Below are positions 45,178-54,143 of a stretch of DNA of 64,000 nt, one piece after another. The notes under the pieces were generated by a model. It ran no database searches. It saw only the letters and a program-made list of their open reading frames with translations, and was not told the DNA's origin. Both the position numbers and the translations under genes were made by a program. Position 1 is the first letter of the stretch; each line of letters starts with the position of its first letter. The stretch is taken from contig NZ_JANU01000010.1 in the NCBI RefSeq assembly GCF_001044395.1, positions 1 to 64,000 of the forward strand, given 5' to 3'. This stretch comes from Caenimonas sp. SL110. Its GTDB lineage: Bacteria > Pseudomonadota > Gammaproteobacteria > Burkholderiales > Burkholderiaceae_C.

Positions 45178-45978
45178 ATGAAACGCCATCCGTACCTGCC
45201 TGACAACCGCCCCGAAGGCGCCCTGGGCCTGGGCCATCACTACTACTGGATCGCCACGCCGGGCGAGGTCGACATGTCCGTCGCACCGCCGCCGCCCGAG
45301 CGCGCGCGCATCACCGCGCAGCCGCAAAACGTGGTCGTGGACTTGCGGCGAACCGCCATCGTCATCATCGATTTGCAGAACGATTTCTGCGCGAAAGATG
45401 GCTGGGTCGATTCGCTGGGCTTTGACTACACCGCCGACCGCACGCCTATCGAGCCGCTGCAAAAACTGCTGCCTGCGCTGCGCGATGCGGGCGTGCCGGT
45501 GGTGTGGGTCAACTGGGGCAATCGAGCCGACCTCGCCAACATGCCGCCCAACCAGATTCACCTGTACGACAACGGCGGCCAGGGCGTGGGGCTGGGCTAC
45601 CCGCTGCCCAGCGGCAAGGGCAACGTGCTGGAAAAGGATTCGTGGGCTGCCGCTGTCGTCGATGAACTCGCGCCGCAAGCCGGCGACATCCAGGTGGACA
45701 AGCACCGCATCAGCGGCTTCTGGGACACGCCGCTGGACAGCATCCTGAAGAACCTGGGCATCAAGACGATCTTGTTCGCAGGCTGCAACACCGACCAGTG
45801 CGTGCTGCACACCCTGACCGATGCCAACTTTCTGGGCTACGGCTGCGTGATGCTGGAAGACTGCTGCGCGACCAGCTCGCCTGCGTTCTGCACCGAGGCC
45901 ACGGTATGGAACGTGAAGAAGTGCTTCGGCTTCGTGACCGGCTCGCAGCAGGTGCTCGACGCCCTGCCCGCACGGTGA
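45178..45978 (+). CDS. Isochorismatase-family cysteine hydrolase (RutB/triuret-hydrolase-like)
   Basis: 266 residues. Triad D65 (IVIIDLQNDF), K175 (QVDKHRISGFWDT) and C208 (GCNTDQCVLHTL). A ~55-residue N-terminal extension and an internal loop (NMPPNQIHLYDNGGQGVGLG) distinguish it from the shorter hydrolase at 37675. Cysteine hydrolases with this layout include ureidoacrylate hydrolase RutB and, in gene neighbourhoods with BiuH and AtzF, triuret hydrolase TrtA. I cannot separate these from sequence alone. GGAG lies before ATG 45178. Co-transcribed with an amidase and tetR. Confidence 0.65.
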   Translation: MKRHPYLPDNRPEGALGLGHHYYWIATPGEVDMSVAPPPPERARITAQPQNVVVDLRRTAIVIIDLQNDFCAKDGWVDSLGFDYTADRTPIEPLQKLLPALRDAGVPVVWVNWGNRADLANMPPNQIHLYDNGGQGVGLGYPLPSGKGNVLEKDSWAAAVVDELAPQAGDIQVDKHRISGFWDTPLDSILKNLGIKTILFAGCNTDQCVLHTLTDANFLGYGCVMLEDCCATSSPAFCTEATVWNVKKCFGFVTGSQQVLDALPAR

Positions 45979-47159
45979 TGGAGGCTTCGACCGGGTCACG
46001 CGGCTTCGTCCCCGGACCGCGCTGCGAGCGCGCAGCGACGGGCAGCGGTGTGCTCGATGGCATGCGGCTGGCCGTGAAGGACCTGATCGACGTAGCAGCT
46101 GCGCACACCGGAGGCGGCAATCCCGACTGGCTTGCGAGTCATGGCGTCGCCGACGCCGATGCGCCCGCCGTTGCCTTGCTGCGCGCGAATGGCGCGCGAG
46201 TCGTGGGCAAGACCATCACCGATGAACTGGCATTCAGCCTGGAGGGCGACAACGCCTGGTACGGCGCGCCGCGTCACCCCACCGACCCTGAGCGACTGAC
46301 CGGCGGCTCTTCCAGCGGATCGGCGGCTGCCGTCGCCTGGAACGAAGCGGACATCGCACTGGGCACCGATACCGGCGGCTCGGTGCGGGTTCCCGCATCG
46401 TTTTGTGGTGTCTTTGCGATGCGTGCGACGCACGGCCGCATCTCGCTCGATGGCGTTGTGCCATTCGCGCCGAGTTACGACACCGTGGGCTGGTTCGCCC
46501 GCGATGCGCAACGGCTGCGTGCGGCAGGCCGCGTCTTGCTGCAAAGCCGCGTGACCCAAACGCAGCGTCCGCTGAAATTGCGGATTGCGCACGACACACT
46601 CGAACTGGCCGATGCGCCTGTGCGCGATGCGCTCATCGACTGGTGCGCACGCGCCGGTATCGAGCAACGCGTCGACGTGTTCGATGGCGACTGGCACGAA
46701 TGGGTGAACACCTACGCCACGCTGCAGGGCCTGGAAATCCGGCAACAGCTTGGGCCCTGGATTCGCGCGCGCAAACCCGCGTTCGGTCCTTCCATCGCGC
46801 CGCGCTTCGAGCAGGCACTGGCGCTGGACCCTGCCCTGTTCGAGATTTGGAACGCCTGGCGAACGCGAGCAAGACACAGCCTTGCCACGCGCCTCGCGCC
46901 CGGCGAGGCCTGGCTGATCCCCGCCGCGCCCTGCGTCGCCCTGCAGCGCAACGCGAGTGGCGACGAACTCGGTCTCTTCTACCAACGCGCACTCGCGCTC
47001 GGCTCCATCGCGGGCCACGCCGGTCTGCCTCAAATCACGATGCCATTGGCAAGCGCGAACAGCCTGCCCGTGGCGGTCTCCTTCATCGCCGCCGCCGGAC
47101 AGGACGAGCAACTGCTCGACCTTGCCGTCGCACTGACTCACAACCGGAGCAACGCTTGA
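45978..47159 (+). CDS. Amidase-signature hydrolase
   Basis: 393 residues, short for the family. Catalytic K34 (LAVKDLIDVA), GGSSSGSAAAV (109-119) and S135 ([15 protein letters not shown]) are all present. Its ATG shares a base with the upstream stop (TGATG), and its stop overlaps the TetR TTG start. In this cluster it may cleave an amide or ureide intermediate in parallel to the AtzE-like enzyme. It has no DUF4089 partner next to it. Confidence 0.82.
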   Translation: MEASTGSRGFVPGPRCERAATGSGVLDGMRLAVKDLIDVAAAHTGGGNPDWLASHGVADADAPAVALLRANGARVVGKTITDELAFSLEGDNAWYGAPRHPTDPERLTGGSSSGSAAAVAWNEADIALGTDTGGSVRVPASFCGVFAMRATHGRISLDGVVPFAPSYDTVGWFARDAQRLRAAGRVLLQSRVTQTQRPLKLRIAHDTLELADAPVRDALIDWCARAGIEQRVDVFDGDWHEWVNTYATLQGLEIRQQLGPWIRARKPAFGPSIAPRFEQALALDPALFEIWNAWRTRARHSLATRLAPGEAWLIPAAPCVALQRNASGDELGLFYQRALALGSIAGHAGLPQITMPLASANSLPVAVSFIAAAGQDEQLLDLAVALTHNRSNA

Positions 47160-47845
47160 CATCACGTACCCCTCGCCGCAAGGCGAGCGCAGCTGCCGCA
47201 CCGCAAGGACTGCAAGGGCCGCCCAGGCGCGACCCCGAGCGCACCCGCGCGGCAATCCTTGAAGCTGCTGTAGGCGAGTTCTCCGACCACGGCTACAGCG
47301 GCGCGCGCACCGACCGCGTCGCGCAGCGAGCCGGCACCAACATCCGCATGCTGTATCACTACTTCGGCAGCAAGGACGACCTCTATGTCGCGGTGCTCGA
47401 AGCTGTGCTCGCCGACCTGCGCCACGACGAACTGCAAGTCGGTGCCGATCACCTGCAGCCACTCGAAGGACTGCTGCGCATCTTCGACTTCGTGGACAAC
47501 CACTTCGCGGCCCACCCGCAACTGCGCAAACTGCTGGCCTTCGAGAACCTCAACGAAGCACGCCACCTCGCCCGCTCCGCGCGCATCCCGGAGATGTCCA
47601 CGCCGGTGTTGAGTGTGATCCGCAAGCTGCTTGCGCGTGGCGCTGCTGCGGGCACGGTGCGCCCAGGCATAGACGCGCTGCATCTGTACGTGGCGATGGT
47701 GAGCCTGGCCTACTACGGCCGCGCCCATGCCTTTACCCTGTCGCGCATCTTCGAGCGGGACCTGAACAAGGGGTCGTGGCAAAAGGCGCATCTGAACCTC
47801 ACCCGGCAGATGGTGGCGGCGTTCCTTGCGCCACAGGCCGAATAG
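47156..47845 (+). CDS. TetR-family transcriptional regulator
   Basis: 229 residues. HTH ~25-75: RDPERTRAAILEAAVGEFSD, ARTDRVAQRAGTNIRMLYHY, FGSKDDLYVAVLEAVL, the classical TetR layout. The C-terminal TetR_C-like domain resembles the RutR/YcdC group (HPQLRKLLAFENLNEARHL). The start is a TTG at 47156 overlapping the amidase stop, with CCGGAG eight bases upstream. A longer in-frame extension overlaps the amidase and is not credible. Probably binds the 45030-45049 palindrome. Confidence 0.85.
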   Translation: MTSRTPRRKASAAAAPQGLQGPPRRDPERTRAAILEAAVGEFSDHGYSGARTDRVAQRAGTNIRMLYHYFGSKDDLYVAVLEAVLADLRHDELQVGADHLQPLEGLLRIFDFVDNHFAAHPQLRKLLAFENLNEARHLARSARIPEMSTPVLSVIRKLLARGAAAGTVRPGIDALHLYVAMVSLAYYGRAHAFTLSRIFERDLNKGSWQKAHLNLTRQMVAAFLAPQAE

Positions 47846-47851
47846 CGGCTT

Positions 47852-48679
47852 TCATCGCCTGACCTCGCGCTGGAAGATCTCCAGGCTGCGCTTGCGCGTG
47901 GCGATGAAGCCCGGGTCGGACAGCGTCTCGACCGTGCGCGGACGCGCCTCGCGGTAAGGCAGGATCTCGGCTACGCGCGTGGGCCGCTTGGTCAGCAGCA
48001 GCACCTCGTCGGCCAGGTACACCGCTTCTTCGAGATCGTGCGACACCAGCAGCATGGTGGTGCCGGTCTTCATGAACACCTCCTGCAGCTTCTCGCGGAT
48101 GAATAGTGTCATCTCGAAGTCGAGCGCAGAGAACGGCTCATCCAGGAACAGCACTTCGGGGTTGTTCGCCAATGCACGCATGATGGATGCGGTCTGCTGC
48201 TGCCCGCCCGACAGCTCGTATGGATAGCGATTCAGGTCGAACTTCACATCGAACGATGCGACCAGTTCGGCCATGCGCCTGTCCACCTCAGCTTTGGATT
48301 TTTTCTCCAGCTTCAGCGGATAGGCGATGTTGTCGATGGTGCGCATCCACGGGAACAGTGCCTCGCGGTAGTTCTGGAACACGTAGCCGATGCGCGTGTC
48401 CTTCAGCGACTTGCCGTCGAACAGGATCTCGCCGGAGTCGATCGGCACCAGACCCGCGATCATGTTGATCAGCGTGGACTTGCCGCAGCCGTTGGGGCCG
48501 AACACCGACACGATCTTGTGCTTGGGAATGTCCAGATCAAAGTTCTCGTACAGCGGCCAGCCAGCGAAGTATTTCGTCAGGCCGCGTATCGTGATCTCGG
48601 TGCCGGCCGGGCCGGGTGTGAATGCGGGCGGCGGCACATCGACGTAGTCGGCGCCGGGGGCGTTCAGGACAGCGCTCAT
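47852..48679 (-). CDS. ABC transporter ATP-binding protein (NrtD/SsuB/TauB type)
   Basis: 275 residues. Walker A FGPNGCGKSTLIN, Q-loop VFQNYREALFPWM, signature [20 protein letters not shown], Walker B VLFLDEPFSALDFE, switch LVSHDLEEA. The third gene of an importer operon. The 3' end is seven bases from the convergent TetR gene. Confidence 0.9.
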   Translation of the reverse strand: MSAVLNAPGADYVDVPPPAFTPGPAGTEITIRGLTKYFAGWPLYENFDLDIPKHKIVSVFGPNGCGKSTLINMIAGLVPIDSGEILFDGKSLKDTRIGYVFQNYREALFPWMRTIDNIAYPLKLEKKSKAEVDRRMAELVASFDVKFDLNRYPYELSGGQQQTASIMRALANNPEVLFLDEPFSALDFEMTLFIREKLQEVFMKTGTTMLLVSHDLEEAVYLADEVLLLTKRPTRVAEILPYREARPRTVETLSDPGFIATRKRSLEIFQREVRR

Positions 48680-49527
48680 CTTCCACTCCAGTGCACGATG
48701 CGGCGTTCAGCCAGCAGAAACAGCACGTTGAGCGCATAGCCCAAAGCGCCGGCAGAAAGAATCGCGGCGTACATGCTCTTGACGTTGAGCACCTGCTGCG
48801 CGTCGATGATGCGGTGACCCAGGCCCGCGTCGGAGCCGATGAACATCTCGGCGACGATCACGATCACAAGCGCCATCGACACCGCCGAGCGCAAGCCGAC
48901 GAAGGACGGCTGCAGGCTCTCCCACACCAGCACATCACGGAACACCTGCCACCGCGAAGCGCCCATCACCTTCGCGGCCATCACGCGCTGCTTGCGCGCG
49001 TTGATCACGCCATAAGCGCTGTTGAAAATCACGATCAGGAATGCGCCGAACGCTGCGATGGCGACCTTGTTGATATCGGACACGCCGAAGATCAGCAGGA
49101 ACAAGGGGATCAGCGCCGACGACGGTGTGGACCGGAAGAAATCAATCAGGAACTCGACGCTGCGGTACGCCTTCTCGTTGCTGCCGAGCAGCACGCCCAG
49201 CGGCATACCGACGACGGCTGCAATGGCGAATGCCTGCAAGGTGCGCTTGACCGTCACCAGAAAGTCAAACAGCAACGGACCACCGGCGAGGCCCTTGACC
49301 AGCGTCTCCAGCGTGGCCAGCGGCGGCGGCAGCAAGATGGGCTTGATGAGGCCCATGCGCACCACCAGGTCCCAGATGATGAACAGCAGCAGCGGCCCCA
49401 GCACCGGCAGCGCGCGGCTCCAGTCGAATCGGCTGGGCGCGAGTGGCATGGCGTTGGCCGAAGGCGGCACCCACGGTTTGGGCGTTGCGCCGCCTGCGAT
49501 CACGGTGACGTTCAGGGAATCAGCCAT
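48676..49527 (-). CDS. ABC transporter permease (NrtB/SsuC/TauC type)
   Basis: 283 residues, six predicted spans. The EAA loop region (GASRWQVFRDVLVWESLQPS) and IVEAMFIG-like segment (VIVIVAEMFIGSDAGLGHRI) are typical. The stop overlaps the ATPase ATG by four bases. Homodimeric channel. Confidence 0.88.
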   Translation of the reverse strand: MADSLNVTVIAGGATPKPWVPPSANAMPLAPSRFDWSRALPVLGPLLLFIIWDLVVRMGLIKPILLPPPLATLETLVKGLAGGPLLFDFLVTVKRTLQAFAIAAVVGMPLGVLLGSNEKAYRSVEFLIDFFRSTPSSALIPLFLLIFGVSDINKVAIAAFGAFLIVIFNSAYGVINARKQRVMAAKVMGASRWQVFRDVLVWESLQPSFVGLRSAVSMALVIVIVAEMFIGSDAGLGHRIIDAQQVLNVKSMYAAILSAGALGYALNVLFLLAERRIVHWSGR

Positions 49528-49532
49528 GTCGC

Positions 49533-50537
49533 TCAGCCCTTGTACAGAAGGCCGTCCACCAGCACCTTCTTTTCGAAGATGCCTTTTTCGGTGAACAGGT
49601 CGTAGAACTTCTGGAAGTACGCGACGTCGCTTGCCTTGAACTCGTTGAACATCATGTAAGAGGCCAGCGGCACTTCGCTGGTGAGCGCGCCTTCGATGGC
49701 GGTGTAGCCCTTCATGAACTGGCGCGCTTCAGCCGGGTTCTTGCGCACCAGGTCCACGCCGCGTGCATAGGCGGCCATGTACTTCCTGGCGGTGTCGGGG
49801 TTCTTCTTGATGAACTCGGTGGTCAGGCTGGCAGAGCCGCCATGCCACGGCGCCTGCGGATCGCCCAGGATGTAGCGCGCGACCACGCCTGCTTCGAGCA
49901 CGCGCGTCGTGCCGTTCATGCGGCCCACCGTGCCGGTCGGCTCCAGCGTGTAGATCGCGTCGACCTGCCCTGCGACGATGGCCGCCACGTGCTGGCCGAT
50001 GGGCAGTTCGGTCACGCTCATCACGCCTGCGCCTGCACGCTCGAGCATGGTCTTGCACAGCGTCACGTTCTGGATGCCGGGGCCGCTGGCAATCCGCTTG
50101 CCGCGCAGATCGGCCACGGACTTGACCGGGTTGTCCTTGGCGACGATGAACTCTTCGAGCACATGGGTTGCGTTGCTCGGGTTGGTGCAGAAGATCTTGA
50201 ACAGGCCCGGCTGCGCGATCTCACCGATGGCGAGATTGGCCGAGCCTGTGCCGTTGGAGCTTCCGTCGGAGCGGCCCGCAAGCATGGCTTCCATCACCTG
50301 CTGCGCGCCTGCGAATTTGAGCGGCTCTACATCCAGGCCTGCTTCCTTGAAGTAGCCCTTTTCAATCGCTGCGAAGAACGGCAAGCCGGCTGCCACCGGC
50401 CAGTAGCCGATGCGAATCTTTGGCGCACCCTGCGCCAGCAGAGGCGAGGCGACCCCCAGGACGGATGCTGCGAGCGCGCCTTGCAGCAGCTTGCGGCGGC
50501 CGGTGGCGACAGGTGGATTCGACGTGAAGTGTGTCAT
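49533..50537 (-). CDS. ABC transporter substrate-binding protein (NrtA/SsuA/TauA type)
   Basis: 334 residues. The leader carries GRRKLLQGALAASVLGVASP, a twin-arginine-like signal, then ALAQGAPKI as cleavage region. The mature part is NMT1/SsuA-like (IRIGYWPVAAGLPFFAAIEK, then GYFKEAGLDVEPLKFAGAQQ). AGGAG is eight bases before the ATG. Together with allophanate hydrolase 46 bases upstream, the ligand is likely a small urea-type nitrogen compound. Confidence 0.85.
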   Translation of the reverse strand: MTHFTSNPPVATGRRKLLQGALAASVLGVASPLLAQGAPKIRIGYWPVAAGLPFFAAIEKGYFKEAGLDVEPLKFAGAQQVMEAMLAGRSDGSSNGTGSANLAIGEIAQPGLFKIFCTNPSNATHVLEEFIVAKDNPVKSVADLRGKRIASGPGIQNVTLCKTMLERAGAGVMSVTELPIGQHVAAIVAGQVDAIYTLEPTGTVGRMNGTTRVLEAGVVARYILGDPQAPWHGGSASLTTEFIKKNPDTARKYMAAYARGVDLVRKNPAEARQFMKGYTAIEGALTSEVPLASYMMFNEFKASDVAYFQKFYDLFTEKGIFEKKVLVDGLLYKG

Positions 50538-50583
50538 TGCAATGCTCCTGGAAGATTCAGCGTGAGGTCATGGATGGAGGTGA

Positions 50584-52281
50584 TCAGGGCGTGATCAGCG
50601 GTTCGGCAACGGCCAGCGAAGCCATGTACGTGCGCCAGCCACCGTGGTGCGAGATGTCCAGCGCGCCTTGCGCTGCAAGCGCTTCGCACAGGAAGCCCTG
50701 CACCGTGCGGCCATCGGCGAGCGCCAGGGTGCCGATGCCCAGCGGCGCAGGCACCAGCGATACGAATGAGCCGTAGTGCTCCAGCGGCATGTCCCACAGC
50801 TCCAGCGCGATGCGCGAGCCGCTGCCCGCTGCGACGCGCACGAGACCGGGCTTGGGCGGCACGGTGCCGGGCAATGCGAAGAACCGGTAGTCGGGCGCGG
50901 TTTGCGCGGCGCCCACCAGCGTGGCCCCGCGTTCGGTGAGCTGCTTGTTGAGCGGCATGCCGGACAGATGCGCGCCGACCACGGCGACCCGCACCGAGGC
51001 GGGGCTGCGCAATCCTTCTATCGTTTCCTGTTGGGGCAAGGGCACGCCGGTCGCGCCCTGCAGCAGACCGGTCGCGTGGTGATAGCGCTGGCCGAGTTCA
51101 GCCAGCTGCAGGTCGCTGCCGCACTGCCCTATCAGCGTGATGCCGAACGGCAGTCCATCTGGCCGCATCGAACTGGGCACCGACAGCGCCGCATAGTCCA
51201 GCAGGTTGACGAAGTTGGTGTACGCGCCGAGGTTGCGATTGAGCGCCACCGGGTCGGCCTGCATCTGCGCGATGGTGTAGTGCGTGGGCGCCGTGGGCAC
51301 CAGCAGCACGTCGATCGAATCCCACATCGCAGCGGCCTGACGCGCGAGCGCCTGCAACCTCACCTGCGCCTGGCAAAAATCTGCCGCGCTGTAGGCCTTG
51401 CCGCTCGCAAGAATGCTGCGCACCGGCTCGATCACCTCGTCCTCATGCGCGTCGAAGAAAGACCGCACGGCAGCGTAACGCTCGGCCACCAGGGCGCTGT
51501 CGTAAAGCAGGCCCGCAGCCTGCGCGAGCGGCGTGTAGTCGATGGCAACCGGCGTGCCGCCGAGTTCGCGCAGGCGCGAGATCGCCAGGCCGAACTCGGA
51601 TTCGGCAACGGCATCACCGAAGAATTCGGTCACCGACGGCACACCGAAACGAAATGAACCGCGCCAGGGCTGCGCAGCGAGTTGCAGCTTGCGCGAATAC
51701 GGATCGCGCGGGTCGTAGGCCGATGCGCAGCGCAGCACACGCACGGCCATGCCCACCGTGCGCGCGAAGATGGACACGCAGTCCACGCTCTGCGCAGCAG
51801 GAACCACGCCGTGCGTGCTGATCAGGCCCTTGGAAGGCTTGAGGCCCACGATGTTGTTCAGCCCCGCAGGCACGCGGCCGGAACCTGCGGTGTCGGTGCC
51901 GAGCGCGAAATCGACCTGCCCGGTTGCGACCGCATAGGCCGACCCGGAGCTGGAGCCGCCGCTCACATAGCGCGCGTCAAAGGCATTGGGCACTGCGCCA
52001 TAGGGCGAGCGCGTGCCGTTCAGGCCGCAGGCGAACTGGTCGAGGTTGGTCTTGCCCAGGCACGCCGCACCTGCTGCGAGCAGGCGCTGCACCACGGTGG
52101 CGTGTTCAGCGGGCACATAGGCGAATGCGGGACAGGCAGCGGTGGTAGGAACACCCGCCACATCGATGTTGTCCTTGGCGGCGAAAACGAGACCCGCAAG
52201 GGGGCCGTCCTGCGCCTGCGAGAGCGACACCGGTTGATCGAATCGTGTGATCCACGCCTGCACCATCTTTGAGCATCCCAT
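50584..52281 (-). CDS. atzF: Allophanate hydrolase
   Basis: 565 residues, near the ~600 of AtzF. N-terminal amidase domain: K36 (FAAKDNIDVAG), SGGSSSGSAYAVATG, S134 (GTDTAGSGRVPAG). The C-terminal allophanate-hydrolase-specific domain includes VAVVGAHLSGMPLNKQLTER, WDMPLEHYGSFVSLVPAPLG and LALADGRTVQGFLCEA. It converts allophanate to ammonia and CO2, the last step of biuret, triuret and cyanuric-acid breakdown and of ureolysis. First gene in an operon with an NrtABC/SsuABC-like importer. Confidence 0.88.
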   Translation of the reverse strand: MGCSKMVQAWITRFDQPVSLSQAQDGPLAGLVFAAKDNIDVAGVPTTAACPAFAYVPAEHATVVQRLLAAGAACLGKTNLDQFACGLNGTRSPYGAVPNAFDARYVSGGSSSGSAYAVATGQVDFALGTDTAGSGRVPAGLNNIVGLKPSKGLISTHGVVPAAQSVDCVSIFARTVGMAVRVLRCASAYDPRDPYSRKLQLAAQPWRGSFRFGVPSVTEFFGDAVAESEFGLAISRLRELGGTPVAIDYTPLAQAAGLLYDSALVAERYAAVRSFFDAHEDEVIEPVRSILASGKAYSAADFCQAQVRLQALARQAAAMWDSIDVLLVPTAPTHYTIAQMQADPVALNRNLGAYTNFVNLLDYAALSVPSSMRPDGLPFGITLIGQCGSDLQLAELGQRYHHATGLLQGATGVPLPQQETIEGLRSPASVRVAVVGAHLSGMPLNKQLTERGATLVGAAQTAPDYRFFALPGTVPPKPGLVRVAAGSGSRIALELWDMPLEHYGSFVSLVPAPLGIGTLALADGRTVQGFLCEALAAQGALDISHHGGWRTYMASLAVAEPLITP

Positions 52282-52473
52282 CTTGTATCCAAGTTGAGAT
52301 GCAAGGCGCGTGCCATGGCGTGGCGGCGGGACGGCGTCAATTGCGACACGCGTTGTTTCTCTTTACACACTTGGAAACAATAGGTACTCTGCCGTAGCCG
52401 GAATCCGGATGCAGTGCCGGGCGCTTTTACAGGCCATATGCGAGTAAGTGTCCTGGCCGGCCTGGAGGATTCC

Positions 52474-53253
52474 ATGGTACCCAAGCTCCTTGTATTCGAG
52501 GCCCTGACAAAGGCTGTGGGTGGGTTGTTGCGCGACTGTGCCGGCTGCGTTCGCGGCAGAATGCGCGCGGTTGCCGTTGCTCAGTGCACCGCGCTGCTTT
52601 TTTCGGCTTACGCGATCCCCACGCTCCAAGCCCAGGCCCAGGAATTGGCCTCAGCTCGCGCGTCCAGGACGGAGGTCGGCCTCAGCGAAGAATTTGAAGT
52701 CGTCATTGACCTAAGGCCGATCGAGAACAGCAACCAGAGCATTTGCAACCTGGTCGTCGACTTCGGCGACGGGCGTGTGGAGAATTTGCGTGCGGGTACT
52801 CCGTATGGAGCGCTTTCGCTGCGCCACTCCTACAAACGCGCGGGCTCCAGTGTGATACAGGTCTACGGAAAGATGAAATTCCAGGGCCTGCACAGCGCCA
52901 TCGGATGCCTTGGCAATGCCCGGACGGTCTCACTCAACGTATTGCCCGACGATCACAGCGCGCGAACCACCAAGGCTCTCGCAGAACGCGACGCAGCTCT
53001 GCGGCGAGCTGAAGCGGACAGGCGCGCAGCAATACTTGCGGCAGAAAAGGCACGTGCCGACCGCATGGCCGCCGAGGCTGCGGCGAAGAAGGCCAAGCAG
53101 CCGGTGGCGGCGACTGCCCCCACGATCAGGGTGCCGCCAGTCCCCGCTCCCAGTCCAGTTGCGGCGACCGCTCCACCTGCAGCCCCAAAACCTCCCGCCG
53201 CCGAGGGCGGCAAGCCCCCCCCTCCCAAGGCCAAGTCATCGCTGGATCTTTAA
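52474..53253 (+). CDS. Secreted protein with PKD-like domain and proline-rich tail
   Basis: 259 residues, unassigned. GGAGGA lies four bases before ATG 52474. An alternative ATG at 52561 is closest to the hydrophobic signal (AVAQCTALLFSAYAIPTLQA). Domain: an Ig/PKD-like fold with VDFGDGRVENL and LRHSYKRAGSSVIQVYGK. The tail is coiled-coil (AERDAALRRAEADRRAAILA and a further run) and then Pro/Ala/Lys-rich (PAPSPVAATAPPAAPKPPAA). It looks like a cell-surface or periplasmic structural partner. It heads a cluster of four exported or membrane proteins. Confidence 0.55.
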   Translation: MVPKLLVFEALTKAVGGLLRDCAGCVRGRMRAVAVAQCTALLFSAYAIPTLQAQAQELASARASRTEVGLSEEFEVVIDLRPIENSNQSICNLVVDFGDGRVENLRAGTPYGALSLRHSYKRAGSSVIQVYGKMKFQGLHSAIGCLGNARTVSLNVLPDDHSARTTKALAERDAALRRAEADRRAAILAAEKARADRMAAEAAAKKAKQPVAATAPTIRVPPVPAPSPVAATAPPAAPKPPAAEGGKPPPPKAKSSLDL

Positions 53254-53288
53254 TTCCCGGGTGCCCCCGGGTTCATCGGAGCTCATAA

Positions 53289-54140
53289 ATGCAGGAAACG
53301 CCGAATACCCGGTTAGAGGACAAGTACCTCCTGATATTCAAGTACGTCATTGTTTTCCTGATGACGATGGCGATCCTCGCGATCTTCGTCATGCTTCCGT
53401 TCGTGGCATACAACTTCATGCAAAAGCCCGAACCACCCTCACCCGCAAAAGAACCACCGGCCCGGACCATCACCATCGAAGACCTGAAGAAATACCTGAT
53501 CGAGCAGGAAAAGCGCCGCCTCGAAGAGGAAAAAGGTGGCGGCGCGAAGCCAGCGCAGGATCCGAATGTCGTGACGCAGCAATACGCGGAACAGGTGCTT
53601 GCGATCTTTCGCTGTTCAGAGGATTTCCGGAAACTCTCGGAACAGGAGACCGAGACGACCAGTGGACCTGAACAGTCACTGCGCAATGAAGCCCTGCGTT
53701 CACGTATCGAACGCATCGCATCGGACTCCAATCCGGCGCGTGGGCCGGATTGGGTCAGGGCGATGACCGACTTCACCTGTTCGGTTCTCAAGAATCCGGA
53801 GGTGGCCAAACTCAAGAAGGACAAAGCCGTCGGCTCGGTGGTGATTCCGACCATCAACTTTCATGCTCGCATGTGGTCCTTGATCGAAGCGGAACGACGC
53901 GCTTTCCGTGATCAGGAAGCGCGCCGGGTAACAGCAGAAGAGGCCGCCGAATTCGCCAGGATCGCAGCCGCGAAGGCGCGGGCGATTTTTCTGCTCGGGC
54001 TCGCAGGAAGTTGCTTTGCCGCCTTCATGTTGCTGGCCCTGTACCTCATATTCGCAAAGATCGAAACGAACCTGAGGGCCATGCTGCCCTCGACACTACC
54101 GGGAAGTCTGTCAAGCTCGCCGTCGTCCATTCGGGCTTGA
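53289..54140 (+). CDS. Membrane protein with N- and C-terminal transmembrane segments
   Basis: 283 residues of unknown family. TM1 is about 16-43 (FKYVIVFLMTMAILAIFVML). A large soluble middle starts with PEPPSPAKEPPARTITIEDL and contains EEKGGGAKPAQDPN and VLAIFRCSEDFRKLSEQETE. TM2 is near 235-262 (AIFLLGLAGSCFAAFMLLAL). Three bases separate it from the next gene. It may anchor or serve its exported neighbours. The function is not recognised. Confidence 0.6.
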   Translation: MQETPNTRLEDKYLLIFKYVIVFLMTMAILAIFVMLPFVAYNFMQKPEPPSPAKEPPARTITIEDLKKYLIEQEKRRLEEEKGGGAKPAQDPNVVTQQYAEQVLAIFRCSEDFRKLSEQETETTSGPEQSLRNEALRSRIERIASDSNPARGPDWVRAMTDFTCSVLKNPEVAKLKKDKAVGSVVIPTINFHARMWSLIEAERRAFRDQEARRVTAEEAAEFARIAAAKARAIFLLGLAGSCFAAFMLLALYLIFAKIETNLRAMLPSTLPGSLSSSPSSIRA

Positions 54141-54143
54141 GTC

